Position numbers and translations under genes: made by a program
The notes under the pieces: model-generated
Told to the model about the DNA's origin: nothing
Seen by the model: the letters and a program-made list of their open reading frames with translations, nothing else
Databases searched by the model: none
Shown here: piece after piece, positions 43,833 to 55,587 of the stretch
How positions within the stretch are numbered: the first letter of the stretch is position 1
How the letters are laid out: every line of letters begins with the position of its first letter
Origin: Sordariomycetes sp. S80-01Y
Lineage: Eukaryota; Ascomycota; Sordariomycetes
Length of the DNA stretch: 64,000 bases
Assembly (NCBI GenBank): GCA_037042185.1
Contig: JAXQJY010000030.1
Location: 2,480,001-2,544,000, forward strand
Reading direction: 5' to 3'

Positions 43833-46125
43833 ATGCCCAGGGCAACCGCCTTCAATGACCTCCACCTCAGTTCATTTCCACCTGAGATTCACGACAAACA
43901 AACGACTGCCGTTCTTCACCACCGCAACCTGCTCGAGTTTGCCCTTCAAACCATCGAAAGCAAGTCAGCAACCGCCGGGCCAACCACCATGGCGTGCTCA
44001 ACAACCTTTGATAGTCACGTCCTGGTCTGGCGGCACCACACGCGCCAACAGAATAAACGAAAAGCCTCTGACGTCCTCTCCATCTCTTCCGACTCTGATC
44101 TTTCAGACTCCCCCGAATCGCCACCATTCGTCTTTGGGAGCAAGGTCGAGGAGTCCGATACTTCGCTTCCGGGAAGCGACCCATCTGCTATCATGGACGG
44201 CATAGACTGCGCAAGTCAGATGGCGCTCCTGCACGACGATGCTGACGATGATCCGACCGGTGATATCGGCACCGTTCCCATCTTCACTGAAGCGGTGCGG
44301 AAGCACGCGGCTGACATGCATGGCGCGCAGGCAAACCTGACGAAAGAGGCGCCCTTCAATCAATACGGCCTAATTGCAGGGGACGTGAGCGCAGACATGG
44401 CATCGGACAGCGACCGTCGCATATTTTACAATGTCAGTGCTCCCTCCAGCACCTTCATCTGCGGCAGCCAAGGCTCGGGGAAAAGCCACTCCTTGAGCTG
44501 CTTGCTGGAGAACTGTCTCATTCACTCCCCGGCTGGTACTCTCAAGAAGGGCCTGACAGGAATCGTCTTCCATTACGATACCTTCGTTGCCGACACGGGC
44601 GGTTCGCCATGCGAGGCAGCCTGTCTGGCTTCGCACCAAAGCCTCGATGTTCGCGTTCTGTGTGCGCCTACAAATATTGTACAGATCAAGGTGTGTCGGC
44701 TCACGCAAGAAGCGGTACTCTTTAGCTAAATGGAAACAGAACCTGTACAGACATCTCCCAAGCGTCAAAATTGAGGAGCTTAGGCTCAACCAGTCCGACC
44801 TCAACACGAAACGGATGATGGACCTCATGGCGGTAAAGCTGGAAGGGAGCGATGGCAGTCCACTGTACATCCAAATCATCACCAAGGTACTAAGGGAGAT
44901 GCGCATGGAGGAGCAGCACAGGGGCACCGGCTTCAACTACAGCCTGTTCAAGCGCAAGATGGATAATGAGTCGCTCACCAAGATGCAGCTTGGCCCGCTA
45001 AAGCAGCGCCTAGATGTTCTGGAGAGCTTCATGAATCCGGAGCACGCCAAAGCCTACATCATGCGGTCTGCGCAGCCGAAGCAGCACCCGCATAGGCTGA
45101 CCAAGGCCCAGAAGAAGAGACTCAGAGAAGGAGAATTTGTTCCCCCATCGCAGGGTACTCGATCTCAGACGGCCGTGACGCCACCGCTTCCGTCCCTCCC
45201 CGTGTATGCCCTTCCTCAGGCTCTCCCGCACGAGATCCAGAACACGTACCCGCAGGTTGTCGAAGAAGTCAGCTCCCAGCCCATTCAGCAAGCTGCACTG
45301 CAGGCTGTCCCCGAGTTTGCTAGAGAAAGCATCTGGACGCCCAAGGTACGAGAAATGTAGGCTGAGTACTCGAAGACCGAGCTAACACCTTACTAGCCCG
45401 GCCGGCTGACGATTGTTGACCTTTCTTGCCCGATGGTTCCAGTGGAAATGGCCTGCTCACTGTTCAACATGTGTCTGAGTCTTTTCCTCGAGCAGGACTC
45501 TGATGTTGGCCGCGTTATCGCTTTGGATGAGGCTCACAAGTACATGGGCAGAGGGCAAGAGTCGCAGGCCTTGACCGGCTCGCTCGAGACAGCAATCAGA
45601 ATACAGCGGCATATCGGTGCCCGAGTCATCATCTCGACACAAGAGCCAACAATATCCCCCCGTTTGCTTGATCTGTGCTCTGTTACGATTGTGCACCGGT
45701 TCAGCTCCCCCGAATGGCTCGAGGTGCTGAAGAATCATCTTGCAGGGGCGTCGCATTTGCTTTCGAATTACAGCGTTGGCGGTGGCGAGAAACAGAACGA
45801 AGCTCCGTCAGAGGTTTCCAACGTCGAGGATACCAAGCTCCCGCCTCCTTCAAAGAGCTCCTATCAAGGCGTCAAGCCGATGTCGGTGACATCTTCGGTC
45901 TCCGTGGCAGATCTGTTCCGCAGAATCGTCTCACTTCGCACCGGCGAGGCATTGATTTTTGCACCGAGCGCGGCCATAGGTATCGATGTCGACCCAGGAA
46001 ACGCAGATGCAGCGTCATCCGGCCCCGAGAAATGGAGAGTTGTGCGGCTTGGGTCCGGTGTGCTTAGGGTCCGCGTCCGAAAGCGGGTGACTCAGGATGG
46101 CGGTCGGAGTATCATGGCAGCCTGA
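43833..46125 (+). CDS. HerA/FtsK-like P-loop ATPase
   Basis: 730 residues in three exons: 43833-44690, 44740-45345, 45397-46125. The Walker A motif is STFICGSQGSGKSHSL (about residue 213), Walker B is GRVIALDEAHKYM with the catalytic Glu, and RVIISTQEPTISPRLLDLCS follows as the HerA-type sensor region. GRLTIVDLSCPMVPVEMAC is the strand before Walker B. Between the two motifs sits a long insert with a helical part and a Pro/Gln-rich linker (about residues 420-500). The N-terminus is acidic and Ser-rich. In prokaryotes HerA proteins pump DNA or work with nucleases; in fungi such proteins are annotated only as P-loop hydrolases. No nuclease gene lies beside it. Function unknown. Confidence 0.82.
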
Positions 46126-47716
46126 CACAGGATCCGAGTCCTTATCTAGGAGTGATACCGCTGGACGGCAGGGTCTTTGAACTGTCCAATTCTTCTTGTT
46201 CCATCAGCTAGGCAGAGACTGAGGCCGGACTGAGGCTGGGCTGAGGCCTGAATGAGGACGAGGCTGTTGGCTCATGCAATACTGGTGTTAGTTCAAGGAC
46301 GAGTGTGAACTATCCAGTACCAGTAGCGTATAAGGATAATAATCTCGAGCACTATTATTGTGTAAATCGGAACATATCTGTTATTTCCAGCTGCCGCTTC
46401 CTCAGTCGCTTTGCATGTTATCTGGGGCTTGAACTGTCGATCAACGCCGCAGGCTCGGCACAAGGCCATTTCTCTACATCTTGGAAGGATGAGTCTGTGA
46501 CTCATGGAAAGAAGTTCCAGTTAATTCACTGAGAGGCTAGTCTGGTAGATCTAAGGATGGTACAACATGGCCTGAACTAGCCCGAGGAGGGGACACAGGG
46601 TGCCGCACGTACTGGAGAGAGAGGCTTATAGAGGACAATTCGCACGCTCGGATACCCTGCCCTGATCAAAGACATGAGGAGTACGTTTTACCGTGAGTTA
46701 CGTGAATAGCCCTTGATTGTGAAGGGTGGTTTGGGAGGAACACGTGCCCCTTTCGACTGCACGTTAGCCTAGAGACCAACAAAGTATAATCACGGTATGA
46801 CTACAATGCAAAATTAAGTTAAGTGGTCAAATGGTAACTTTAGGCTCCATAGTGACTGACAGCGGTGTGTTAAAACGTGCGAGACAAGGGAAAAGGCTCT
46901 GCGCGGCGGGCAGGCTTGGTGAGCAAATGCCGGGAGAGTTCTTTCTCCCACACTTCTACCTTTGAACAATCAATGCGACATCGGAAGTGACGCATACATG
47001 GAGCAACTTCGCAACATGTCCTTTCTTCTCTCCGCGTTCCTATAAATGGGCCGGGGATTGGCTCGCGGTTGTATCGAAAACGCAGCGCGCGCTCTCAGAA
47101 AGTCGTAACTTACAGCACTATTGGGGCAGAATAAGATGCTAGGCCTTTTTTATGGCTTAATTAACAATCCTCGCACCCGCGCAACGTATGAGCAGGCGGG
47201 TGATTACCGCCGGTACGCGCCAACGCGCCACTGGGATACGGAGGACGGAGCCGTGATGATAACAGCCACTCGACGACATGGCATGAGAAGACCTCTCTTG
47301 TCTGTCGAAGGGGGTGACGAGATCTGAGCTCCGAATCTCGCTGTGTGTGTCTTGCAAGCGTTGGGATGTGTCTCGCCGTGACGGTAGGAAGGAGTGGTGC
47401 AAGGGGTCGCTGTCCCTGTGATTCTTAAGCATTGATTGAATCCTTCGTGGGATCAGAAACATCCTGTACATCTTGTTATCCTGGCCACAGCGATTACCAT
47501 GTGACCGAAGAGCTGCTTTGGTAAAATCTGTCATTCTGCCGAGAAAGGCATGGGGTTCGGAGATGTTTGAAATGGTACAGTGATTTGGTTATTAAAGTCT
47601 GTAGCTTGATTTAGTCCGCCATCATGATGAGCAGTGTGGTCCCTAAAGCCCCGTCTACATCCGAACGCCAAAGACAACCTTGATTCTTGTACATGCATTG
47701 AACACCGCGCCGGGGT
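46126..47716. other. Intergenic, no gene recognised
   Basis: Beyond the 11-base tandem repeat I see only short frames. It separates the ATPase from the drug exporter, which ends towards it. Confidence 0.45.
46217..46260. repeat. Four 11-base tandem copies
   Basis: GACTGAGGCCG is followed directly by GACTGAGGCTG, GGCTGAGGCCT and GAATGAGGACG, 92 bases after the ATPase stop. A short minisatellite. Confidence 0.6.
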
Positions 47717-49516
47717 CTATGCCTCGCCCTCCTTCTTGTCGGCCTTCTTCCTCAAGTCCTTCCAGCCCATGCCAAAGGCGCAAAGAAATGCGATGGAGCA
47801 CGTCGCAACCAGCAAGTAGAAGACGTTCTGGAAGGCGTCGCTGTACGCTTTCAGGACGCCGTCCCTCAGCGGCCCCTCGGGCACCAAAGCCCTCACAGCG
47901 CTGGCGCTGCCGCCGGCGGCGATGGCGTCCTCGGGACTCACGCCGGGGACGTTGGCGGTGATGTTGTTGGTCAGCGACTCCTGGAAGATGGTGTTGGCGA
48001 TGGTGATGAAGACGGCGCCGAGGAAGTTCTGGCTGAAGATCAAGATGGCGTTGCCGGTGGCGACCTGCTTCGGGGGCAGGGCTGCGCCGATGGCGATGAC
48101 GCCGATCTGCATGCCGGCTCCGCGGGCGCCCATGAGGACCTGGTAGCCGATGAGCTCGCCGAGGCTGGAGTCCGGGTTCCAGGTCGTGACGAGGCCGCAG
48201 CCGATGCAGGACACGCCGGCGGCGAAGATGGCCCAGGGGGTGTAGTAGCCCAGGCGGGAGATGAGGGCGCCCGAGAAGATGATGAAGAAGGTCTGGGACA
48301 GGATGGCGCCCAGCATGTAGACGCCGCTCATGGTCGGGCCGAGGCCCCTGACGGACTGCAGGAAGATGGGCATGAAGTTGGAGCCGACGATGACGGTGGT
48401 CATGAGCAGGGCGAAGTTGAGGCACGACGCCCACACGACCCTCTGCCCGATGATGTTGAGCGGGATCATGGCGTTGTCGCCCACGCGCCACTCCCAGACC
48501 AGGAAGACGATGGCCGTGGCGCCGGCGCCGCAGAAGAGGCCGATGACCTGCGACGAAGACCAGCCGTAGTCCGCGGCGCCCCACTGCAGGGCGAGCAGGA
48601 ACATGATGGACGCCGGGGCGAAGAGGGCGAAACCCGTGAGGTCAAAGTACGGCAGCAAGGACCTGAGATAGGGCAGGGTGATGCGCTCCTTGGGGATCTG
48701 GTCCGGGATGGTGATGAGGACCAAGAACAGACCCGCCACGCCGCCCAGGGGCAGGTTGATGTAGAAGCACCACCTCCAGCTCGCATGCTCGGTGAAGACG
48801 CCGCCCAGCAGCGGCCCAGCCACGATGCCGATCTGTCCAACTCCCATGGCGAGACCCATGAACAGCGGCCTCTTCTCAGGACGGCACACGCCGCCGATGA
48901 TGGTCAGACAGCCGTTGATAAGGCCCGAGGCGCCCAGACCGGCGATGGAGCGGCCGGCGATGAGCATGTTGGACGACTGGGCGGCACCGCAGATGGCCGA
49001 GCCGACCTCGAAGACGACGAAGAAGAACAGGAACGTCCACTTGGAGGAGAAGTAGGTGAACATCTTGCCCGTCAGGGGCTGCAGCGTGGCCGAGGCGAGC
49101 TGGTAGGAGCCGATGTACCAGCCCACGTCGCTTAAGCGGTTGAAGTCACTGGTGATCTGGGGGATGGCCTGGACGGGTTAGCTTCAGCCTTTCTGCACGT
49201 CGTTGTGAAAACTGACGGTTCCGATGATGGCAATGTCCAGCATTGCCAGCAGCATGACCACCGTCACGCCGGACAGGGCGAGGAACAGCTTCCATCCCGT
49301 CAGGAAGTCGTGTTTGCCGTCTCCGGACTTGGTGCGGCTGGCCGCTGCCGCTGTGCTGTCGGTTGCATCCTGGGCTGTGGTCTCGTGCTTGAGCGGCGAG
49401 GGCTCGTCGTTGGGAATAGAATGGATGCTGCGGTCCGAAGAGGAGCGATGTGAGTGCTGTGATGACTTTTCCGCGGCCGGAATGGTCTCTGCGTAGGGAG
49501 CCTTTTCCGACTCCAT
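47717..49516 (-). CDS. MFS drug:H+ antiporter, DHA2 (14-helix) type
   Basis: A 583-residue plasma-membrane exporter of toxic or self-made compounds. Exons on the minus strand: 49516-49217 and 49168-47717. The cytosolic N-terminus is Ser- and acid-rich, then WKLFLALSGVTVVMLLAMLDIAIIGT AIPQITSDF spans the intron at the first helix, with the Asp of the family D1-like motif. The antiporter motif C is GLAMGVGQIGIVAGPLLGG. Further marks are GRSIAGLGASGL and ASWRWCFYINLPLGG. The end LRKKADKKEGEA is cytosolic. The cluster-exporter and toxin-efflux subfamily (for example aflT-like) is the closest style. No biosynthetic core gene is beside it. Confidence 0.94.
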
Positions 49517-49780
49517 GGTCAGCTGCTGTCCAGATTTGGCACGACAACTGAGCGGCGCAGGCTGCGTGAAGGGGTCTGGAAGGATAGACGCGGTTATCTC
49601 GACGGCGCTTGTTCGTCCACGGCTAAGAAGCTTGGTCTGACAGCGAGAGACACGAAGCGACGACGAACAGCGGCCTTTTGAATCAATGTCAGAACAGATC
49701 AGAACATGACTCCTCGAAACCCGGTGCGCGAGGTGCAGAGCTCTGGACCCTTGCAATTAATTAGCAGCCATTACGGAGTA

Positions 49781-49799
49781 CACCACACCACACCACACC
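49781..49799. repeat. CCACA microsatellite
   Basis: About four units of CACAC/CCACA in a row, 265 bases before the exporter start. Confidence 0.5.
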
Positions 49800-49832
49800 C
49801 CGGCCAGGCGCGCACACAGCTGCTGAAGGGCG

Positions 49833-49925
49833 GCGCAATCCCGAATCCCGCCGTCGGGGGGACTCAGTCCGCTGGGGTGGCAGCTCGGACGTGGGCCTTA
49901 GTCCGGTGGTGGATTAAGTCCGCAG
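49833..49925. repeat. Direct repeat copy 1, TCCGC-rich
   Basis: Begins GCGCAATCCCGAATCCCG and contains AGTCCGC (49866), AGTCCGG (49900) and TAAGTCCGCAG (49915-49925). A related block lies at 51245-51325. Copy 1 is about 320-410 bases before the exporter start. Confidence 0.5.
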
Positions 49926-51244
49926 TGTTGTGCTGGGCTGGACGGGATTGGATATGCACGGTGACGAGTGACAGGGTGATTCATATTGCGAAATCGGGTT
50001 TGGTGTGTTTGCGACTGGCGCTGCTGGTAAGCACTATGCGTTTGAGTCAGTTTGGTAGCTGGCTTGGATTGTTGGCTCCTGAACCGAAAGAACGCTGCTT
50101 GATGATGGCAGCCGGATCAGAGTGAAAACGAGCTGTCAACTGAACAATGCCCCGAGGAAAGCGGAAGACCCCCCAAAAAGATAACGTAGAACGCCTCAAT
50201 CCCAGAAACCCGAACCTAAGGCCCCGGAGCCATCTTGTCAACTCAACATGCGCACCCGCTTGCGTCCTGCGAGTGCCTTTCTAGACAGGAAGAATAGAAA
50301 AACACTTACGCCGTCTTTTAGTTTTACTTAAATGCTGTGGCCGTGGTTAGCTTTGGGTTCTAATGAGCATGGTGCGCCGCCACTGGAGCCGCTCGCTTCA
50401 AACGTGGCCGCTTGCGCTAGCTTGGGACACCAAAGTTGGCTCTTTTGAAAGCGAAGACCTCAGAGGAATTTTACATCGTGGGTCATGCCCCAAAGCTTCT
50501 TTGACTTAGACTGTGGTTCAGGGGCTGGTGTCGCAACTCTTATGGTTGCGCACAACAAGTGCAGAGAAAGAGGGAGATGCCCCGCGGGTCACCTCCATTG
50601 TTTCTATTATCTAGCTACTGGCTCAAGCTTTGTACGAAACTGAAGTGAAGGCCAGAATCCAACTAGACTGAAGTTGACCTCTCGACGCAAGGTATCTCCT
50701 GCATGACCCAACACGCCAGGCTTAGGGTTTGGCGGCTGTGAGACTTTGGTCGTGGAAAAGGGCGCGAGTTCCCGGTCATGCCCCTTTTCCGATTCCTGCC
50801 GGATGGATCGTCAGTTCCACGCTCTTAGGCACTGTCTATCTAAATACTGGCTCGAACGCATATGGTACTTCCAATGTTCAATGATTTGCACACTAGTCGA
50901 GCTTCACGGCGCGCGTCCATTCGCGATTCTTCCCGCAAGTGCATCGTGCGAGATCCGCCCATATTGAATCTTCCTCATACATAGTTATGTCACTTGCCTA
51001 CCACCTACCGTATTTCCACGAAGGAAAAAGCTCCCTCAATTCCCCACAGACGCTCCGCGGCCTGGTTATGTTTACGCGCATACCCACATACCAACACCGC
51101 GACCCATCCTATGCATCATGAGCTTACGGTGCATGGGCTACGGAGACATTCTCTTGCTGATCAAACGGATTTGCGCAGCATAGGGTATAATTTTAGCCCG
51201 TCCTCTCTGGGTATCCCCTGCTCAAGACGAGTCTCAGCCTGAAA

Positions 51245-51325
51245 GCGCAACCCCGAATCCCGTCTTCGGTCAGCCGCAGTCCGCATAGCTCCGCACGGCC
51301 GGACGCCCGGTGCTTAAGTCCGCAG
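51245..51325. repeat. Direct repeat copy 2, TCCGC-rich
   Basis: Begins GCGCAACCCCGAATCCCG and contains AGTCCGC (about 51278), GCTCCGC (about 51288) and TAAGTCCGCAG (51315-51325), in the same order as copy 1 with somewhat shorter spacing. Confidence 0.5.
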
Positions 51326-52680
51326 CGTTTCTGTTGACAGCCCGAGATGGGATTCGGAGATCTGATTATTTTTCTGGGCTGGCAGAGTGCCGTGCGAGGG
51401 CTGCCTGCATGCCGTCCACGTCAGGTCGGAGACTTTTGTCGACAAGGCACGGCGTGAGAAGTGCATCGCTCGAGTTGAGGGTGTGTTGCGTCTCTTGTGG
51501 CTCCGGACCCGTATAGAGTCTCCGAATCCGCGCTGGCATGCGAATCCGAGCGACACCCGGCATCACCTGACCCACGAAGCCCGGGTTTGCCCAGTCCATC
51601 GGCACCTTCAGCCGGTCTGTCAGCGGCGCATGCATGGTCTGAGTCACGGCCATGTTGTTGGCATCAGCGGCGACGAGCACGGCCGGGATGCCCCGTGGGA
51701 ATGGATCAGGGAAGAGCCGCGATGGACAGGTCCCGCTACCGATATATTGTCGTCGGCGAGGCCTCTCATCTGTCTGTCGGTGGCACGCAAATCGTGTAAG
51801 CGTCGCCAATCTCACATCCAACCCAATCGTCGGTAGGCCTGTCAACGAGCGCCATGACTTTCGGGCAGACTGACCCCCGTCAACCTGGGGTTTTTAGCCC
51901 TGGCTGGCTGAAGACATCTAAACTTCGAGAAGGGTTTATCACCGGAAGGCGACGGAGCCCGTGTCCGCCTTCACACATTGACGGGTTGTCGACGACTGCT
52001 TTTCTCTACATCTTGGGCATGGAAGTTAAGTTCGCCTTGATCCTGACCAAACGGATCTGGCGCAAGACACGGCCGTGCCTTGACTCAATACGTTATATCT
52101 GCGTTGGGCTTCCTACCCCTCAACATCCTTAGTCTTCTTTATCTCCTTCGTCTTCTTTCAATCTCCGTGCTAAATCCCATCGCTCAGCTTGAGACCTTTC
52201 ACAGTCAGACCGCCAGGGTCGGTCCACTGGTTGATGTTGGGGCTCCAGTGAGGACAAAGGACAAATAGCTGATTCCCCGAGGCTCATATCAAGAAATCGC
52301 TCAGAAGAAAGGATCCATGGCTCGCATCCCCCTCCTTGACGCTGCCGGTGCGACTAGGCCCCAGGCAAAGGTACACGAGCGATTCCCATCTAATCTCGTG
52401 CGTGGCCCACGGACCGACGACGCTGCCTCCCACCTCTAGAGTGTCAGGGTCTCACGGCAGGGGTGAAATGTCTTGGATCGTGCCGTCCACGCGTACAAAA
52501 TCTCAGGTATTAGGTAGTTCCTGTTACACCGTAGTTTGCCACTCAGCACCGCATGTGGGACAGCCCCTCAGTTTCACTGTTTCGTTCTGGCAGCAGACGC
52601 AAGCTTTTCTTTCCTTCCTTCACCAATACTCTCCGTGAGGGCTCTACTTCTATCTTTACACGCTCGAGAAGAATCACATT

Positions 52681-53430
52681 ATGACCGAAGTGGCCCCCAA
52701 CGTCTTCTGCATCAGCGGCACCGACGTGAACGTTGCGGTGTTGCGCGAGGGTTCCGACCTCACCCTGATCGACGGCGGCTGGCCAGGCGACGTTGCGGCC
52801 ATCGAGGAAGGCATTCGCTCAATTGGAAACCAACCAGAGGACGTGCGGGCTATATTGTTGACCCACGCCCACATCGACCACCTGGGCGCGGTGCAGTCGT
52901 TCCATGAGCGCTTCAACATCCCCGTCTACGCCGATCCAATCGAGGTTCACCACGCAGCCCGGGACTATCTCGAGCAGGCCACCAAGGAAGATGTCTTGAA
53001 GGGCCCTATGCCCGAGACTATGGAATGGTGGGGACGTGTGTCCAAGGTGGGCGCCACGGAGAGCATCAAAATCACGGACGTGAAGCCGGTACCCCAAGGG
53101 CCGATCGATGTCCCCGGCCGACCGGTCGCCATCGCTACGCATGGCCATACCTCTGGCCACAGCGCATTCTACGTGCCGGCGTCGCGCGTGATCGTCACCG
53201 GTGACGGTCTTGTCACCGGCCACGCATGTTCGACCATCACGGGTCCGCAGCCATGCCCCTGGTTCTTCAATCACTCGATCCCGGAAGCCCTGGAGGCACT
53301 CAAGGTCCTTAGAGACGTCGATGCTGATATCATCATTCCCGGGCACGGGCCGCCGCTGAAAATGCCCATTGCGGAAGCTGTTGATGCTGCGCTCAAGGCG
53401 GCGGAAGAGGCGGGGTTTGATAAGCATTGA
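52681..53430 (+). CDS. Metallo-beta-lactamase-fold hydrolase
   Basis: An intronless 249-residue zinc hydrolase. The metal motif is LLTHAHIDHLGAV (HxHxDH), the third-site His is in THGHTSGHSAFY, the bridging Asp in VTGDGLVTG, and the last His in IIPGHGPPL. The length and the lean sequence, without any fungal insert, resemble bacterial members. It lies 180 bases from the stop of a convergent Zn2Cys6 factor. Substrates of this branch include lactones, thioesters and glutathione adducts; none can be chosen from sequence. The ATG at 52681 follows a pyrimidine-rich leader. Transfer from bacteria is a possibility, not shown. Confidence 0.9.
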   Translation: MTEVAPNVFCISGTDVNVAVLREGSDLTLIDGGWPGDVAAIEEGIRSIGNQPEDVRAILLTHAHIDHLGAVQSFHERFNIPVYADPIEVHHAARDYLEQATKEDVLKGPMPETMEWWGRVSKVGATESIKITDVKPVPQGPIDVPGRPVAIATHGHTSGHSAFYVPASRVIVTGDGLVTGHACSTITGPQPCPWFFNHSIPEALEALKVLRDVDADIIIPGHGPPLKMPIAEAVDAALKAAEEAGFDKH

Positions 53431-53610
53431 GTGGGCTGGATGAGACCTTGAACAGTCATAGGAGCTTCTTGTAAACGTCGGACCGGGCAATGTCCCTACT
53501 TGAAGCCAATTCAGATATTCTCTGCGCGCTAAGCATCAGAGGTGCGCTCAAGGGCATTAGCCGTGTTACGCCATCCTCAGCCACGTGAGTCGAATACTGA
53601 GTTTCCAAGC

Positions 53611-55587
53611 CTAGAAGCGGTTGGCCATGGTAAAGACGTCGGTGAACCACCCATCTGGCGCCACGTCCATCGGGTCCAGCTGCAACGCCGCCCCGCTCCC
53701 CGCGTCCACGCCGTAGTCCGTAGCCTGAGGCGCCATCACCCCCGTCTCCTCAAGGGTCTTCCTCCACATGGGCACCGTCGCCCGCAGGACCTCCGCCCCC
53801 CTCGTAAAGATGTCCGTCCCGTCCGTCTCCATCCCGACCGCCCTGGGCACGTCGGCGTAGCGCCTCTCCAGACGCTCTATGCTGCCGAGGAGGTCGACCG
53901 TCCTCGTGATGTGGGATCTGTCGAAGGCCGGGTCGTCGATCAGGTACAGGCGGTAGAGGATGTGCGTGCAGTAGCTGAAGTGCAGGTGCATCGACATGGG
54001 GAACGCAAACAGGGATGCCGTCGGGAAGGTGAAGAAGTTGAGCAGGCTGGCGCGGATGGCTGCTAGGCACGCGTAGTAGCACGACGTCCGGACGAAGTCG
54101 ACGGTACCCGGCGCGGACTCTAGCGAGGTCGTGTAGAGGGGCAGCTCGTTGATCATGGCCTCGGTGGAGAGGAGGTACGATTTGATAACGACTGGTCGTT
54201 TAGCAGGGGTTTCTCGGGCTGATTGGGTTGGGTGGCCTTACTGTTGTTGAGGGTCTCCGGGCTGGTGGACTTGCGGATGGCCTCGAGGTTCTGCCGCAGC
54301 GCTTTGACGTGCATCACCGGCGGACAGCCGTTGACGCCAAAGATACCCGACCGCAGAGGCGACGCATGGCTGATATCCTCCAAGATCTTGGTCGTCCTGG
54401 CGATGGTGACCAGGACCTCGTCGTCGGGAACCTCGGGCTCGGCCGACAGCTGCTGGAGGCAGTCCTCCATGTGGTACGTCCATCCGACGGGCGGCGTCCT
54501 AAGAAACCAAGCCACATTAGCCGTGGCGATGAATACGGCGAGGACAGCCCTCCTCTCGACGTTGGTGCGGTCGGTGGCGGTGATGGTCTGCTTGATGGGG
54601 TAGCTGTACGCTTTGCAGGCGTTGAGCTCGCGGCAGGGCCACTCGCGCGTCATCTTGTCCAGGCGCAGATCGTACAGCATCGATCTCGCGAGGTGCGAGA
54701 AGGAACTGAGCACCGGCTTGCCTGAGAACTTCTCCGTGGTCCTGGGACGTTTCAGCTGTCAAATTCGCGAAGATGATGTGGGCTACGCTACCAGCATAGG
54801 TACGTGATAAGACCCAGGAGGAGGTCCATGTTCCGCTCAAGGTCGACCAAGAGTCGCTGCGATGCGACCTGGCGGATCTTTTGCTCGAAGAGCTTCTGGT
54901 GGCTGGCATTCTTGCAGCAGTTTGCGCAGATTGTGAGCCACAGAAAGGGATACTCTTCTTGGACTTGGAAGACGCTTCCCAGCGTTAGTCATTTCAAAGA
55001 CATACATCGAGCTTGGGGACTGACCTCGTGTCGGGTGATATGTAAAGGTAAGGAAAGAACTTGAGGTGCTGTTCTCGGAATAGCTTCAGGTACTCCTCTG
55101 CCTGTGCAGGGGACGGATCCCACGGGGCTGGGTTTGGAGGGGCGTTCGAATCAGGCGTCGCATACGATGACGATTGGTAGGAAGAGGGTATCGCCATGGG
55201 CGGTGCAGCATAGGGGTTCTGCTGGGGCAATGCTTGTGGCTGCATCTCATCGCGAGTCCTCGCTGAATCAGGGGTAGAAGCTGCATCGCCGTGCCTCTGG
55301 TCGTCATTTCTCTTGTCAACGGCCTGCTTCGACAAGAGCGTGACCAAACTATCCAGCTTCTCCTCAAGATCCTTTGTCCTGCCACCACCCGTCCTTCTCG
55401 CTGCCCTCTTCCTCACGATGGGGCCAGGTTGGCACTCCTTATTCAGACGGTGACATCGCTCACAGATCGCGCCGCCAGTGCGGAGGATGCATTTGCACTT
55501 GGCCCGCGAGCAGCCCAGGCAGGCCTTTCCGTAGGGGGCGGATTCCAGGGCGGTTCCTTGTTGGGAGGTGACGGGATTGGGGTTCAT
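53611..55587 (-). CDS. Zn2Cys6 fungal transcription factor
   Basis: A 608-residue nuclear regulator. Exons on the minus strand: 55587-55025, 54974-54792, 54741-54242, 54191-53611. The binuclear zinc cluster is at residues 23-53: CLGCSRAKCKC, then CERCHRLNKEC. A basic linker RKRAARR and a short helix EEKLDSLVTLLSKQ for dimerisation follow. The middle is a Pro/Gln/Ser-rich spacer, and from EEYLKLFREQHLKFFPYLYI the fungal-specific regulatory domain runs to the end (QEEYPFLWLTICANCC, FSHLARSMLYDLRLDK). All three splices restore frame with CTAAC-like branch sites. Its target may be the adjacent MBL hydrolase; inference from position. Confidence 0.93.

Larger units (their letters stand above)
49517..52680. 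other. Intergenic with diverged direct repeats, no firm gene
   Basis: A 3.2-kb stretch between the exporter and the MBL hydrolase, the largest gap on the right. It holds a (CCACA)n tract at 49781-49799 and two related blocks at 49833-49925 and 51245-51325. Opposing frames at 51366-51845 are protein-like on the minus strand but match nothing I can name. Confidence 0.4.

Noticed and set aside
47655-48584. 309-codon minus frame inside the exporter
   Set aside because: Extreme Arg/His/Leu composition; it is a shifted reading of the MFS gene.
51366-51845. Minus-strand frame of 159 codons with protein-like stretches (GIPAVLVAADANNM)
   Set aside because: No family recognised, no splice partners, and an equally long plus-strand frame overlaps it; a relic is possible but not supportable.
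32637-55587. The whole right half considered as one secondary metabolite cluster
   Set aside because: No polyketide, peptide or terpene synthase is present, and housekeeping genes such as XAP5 lie in between.
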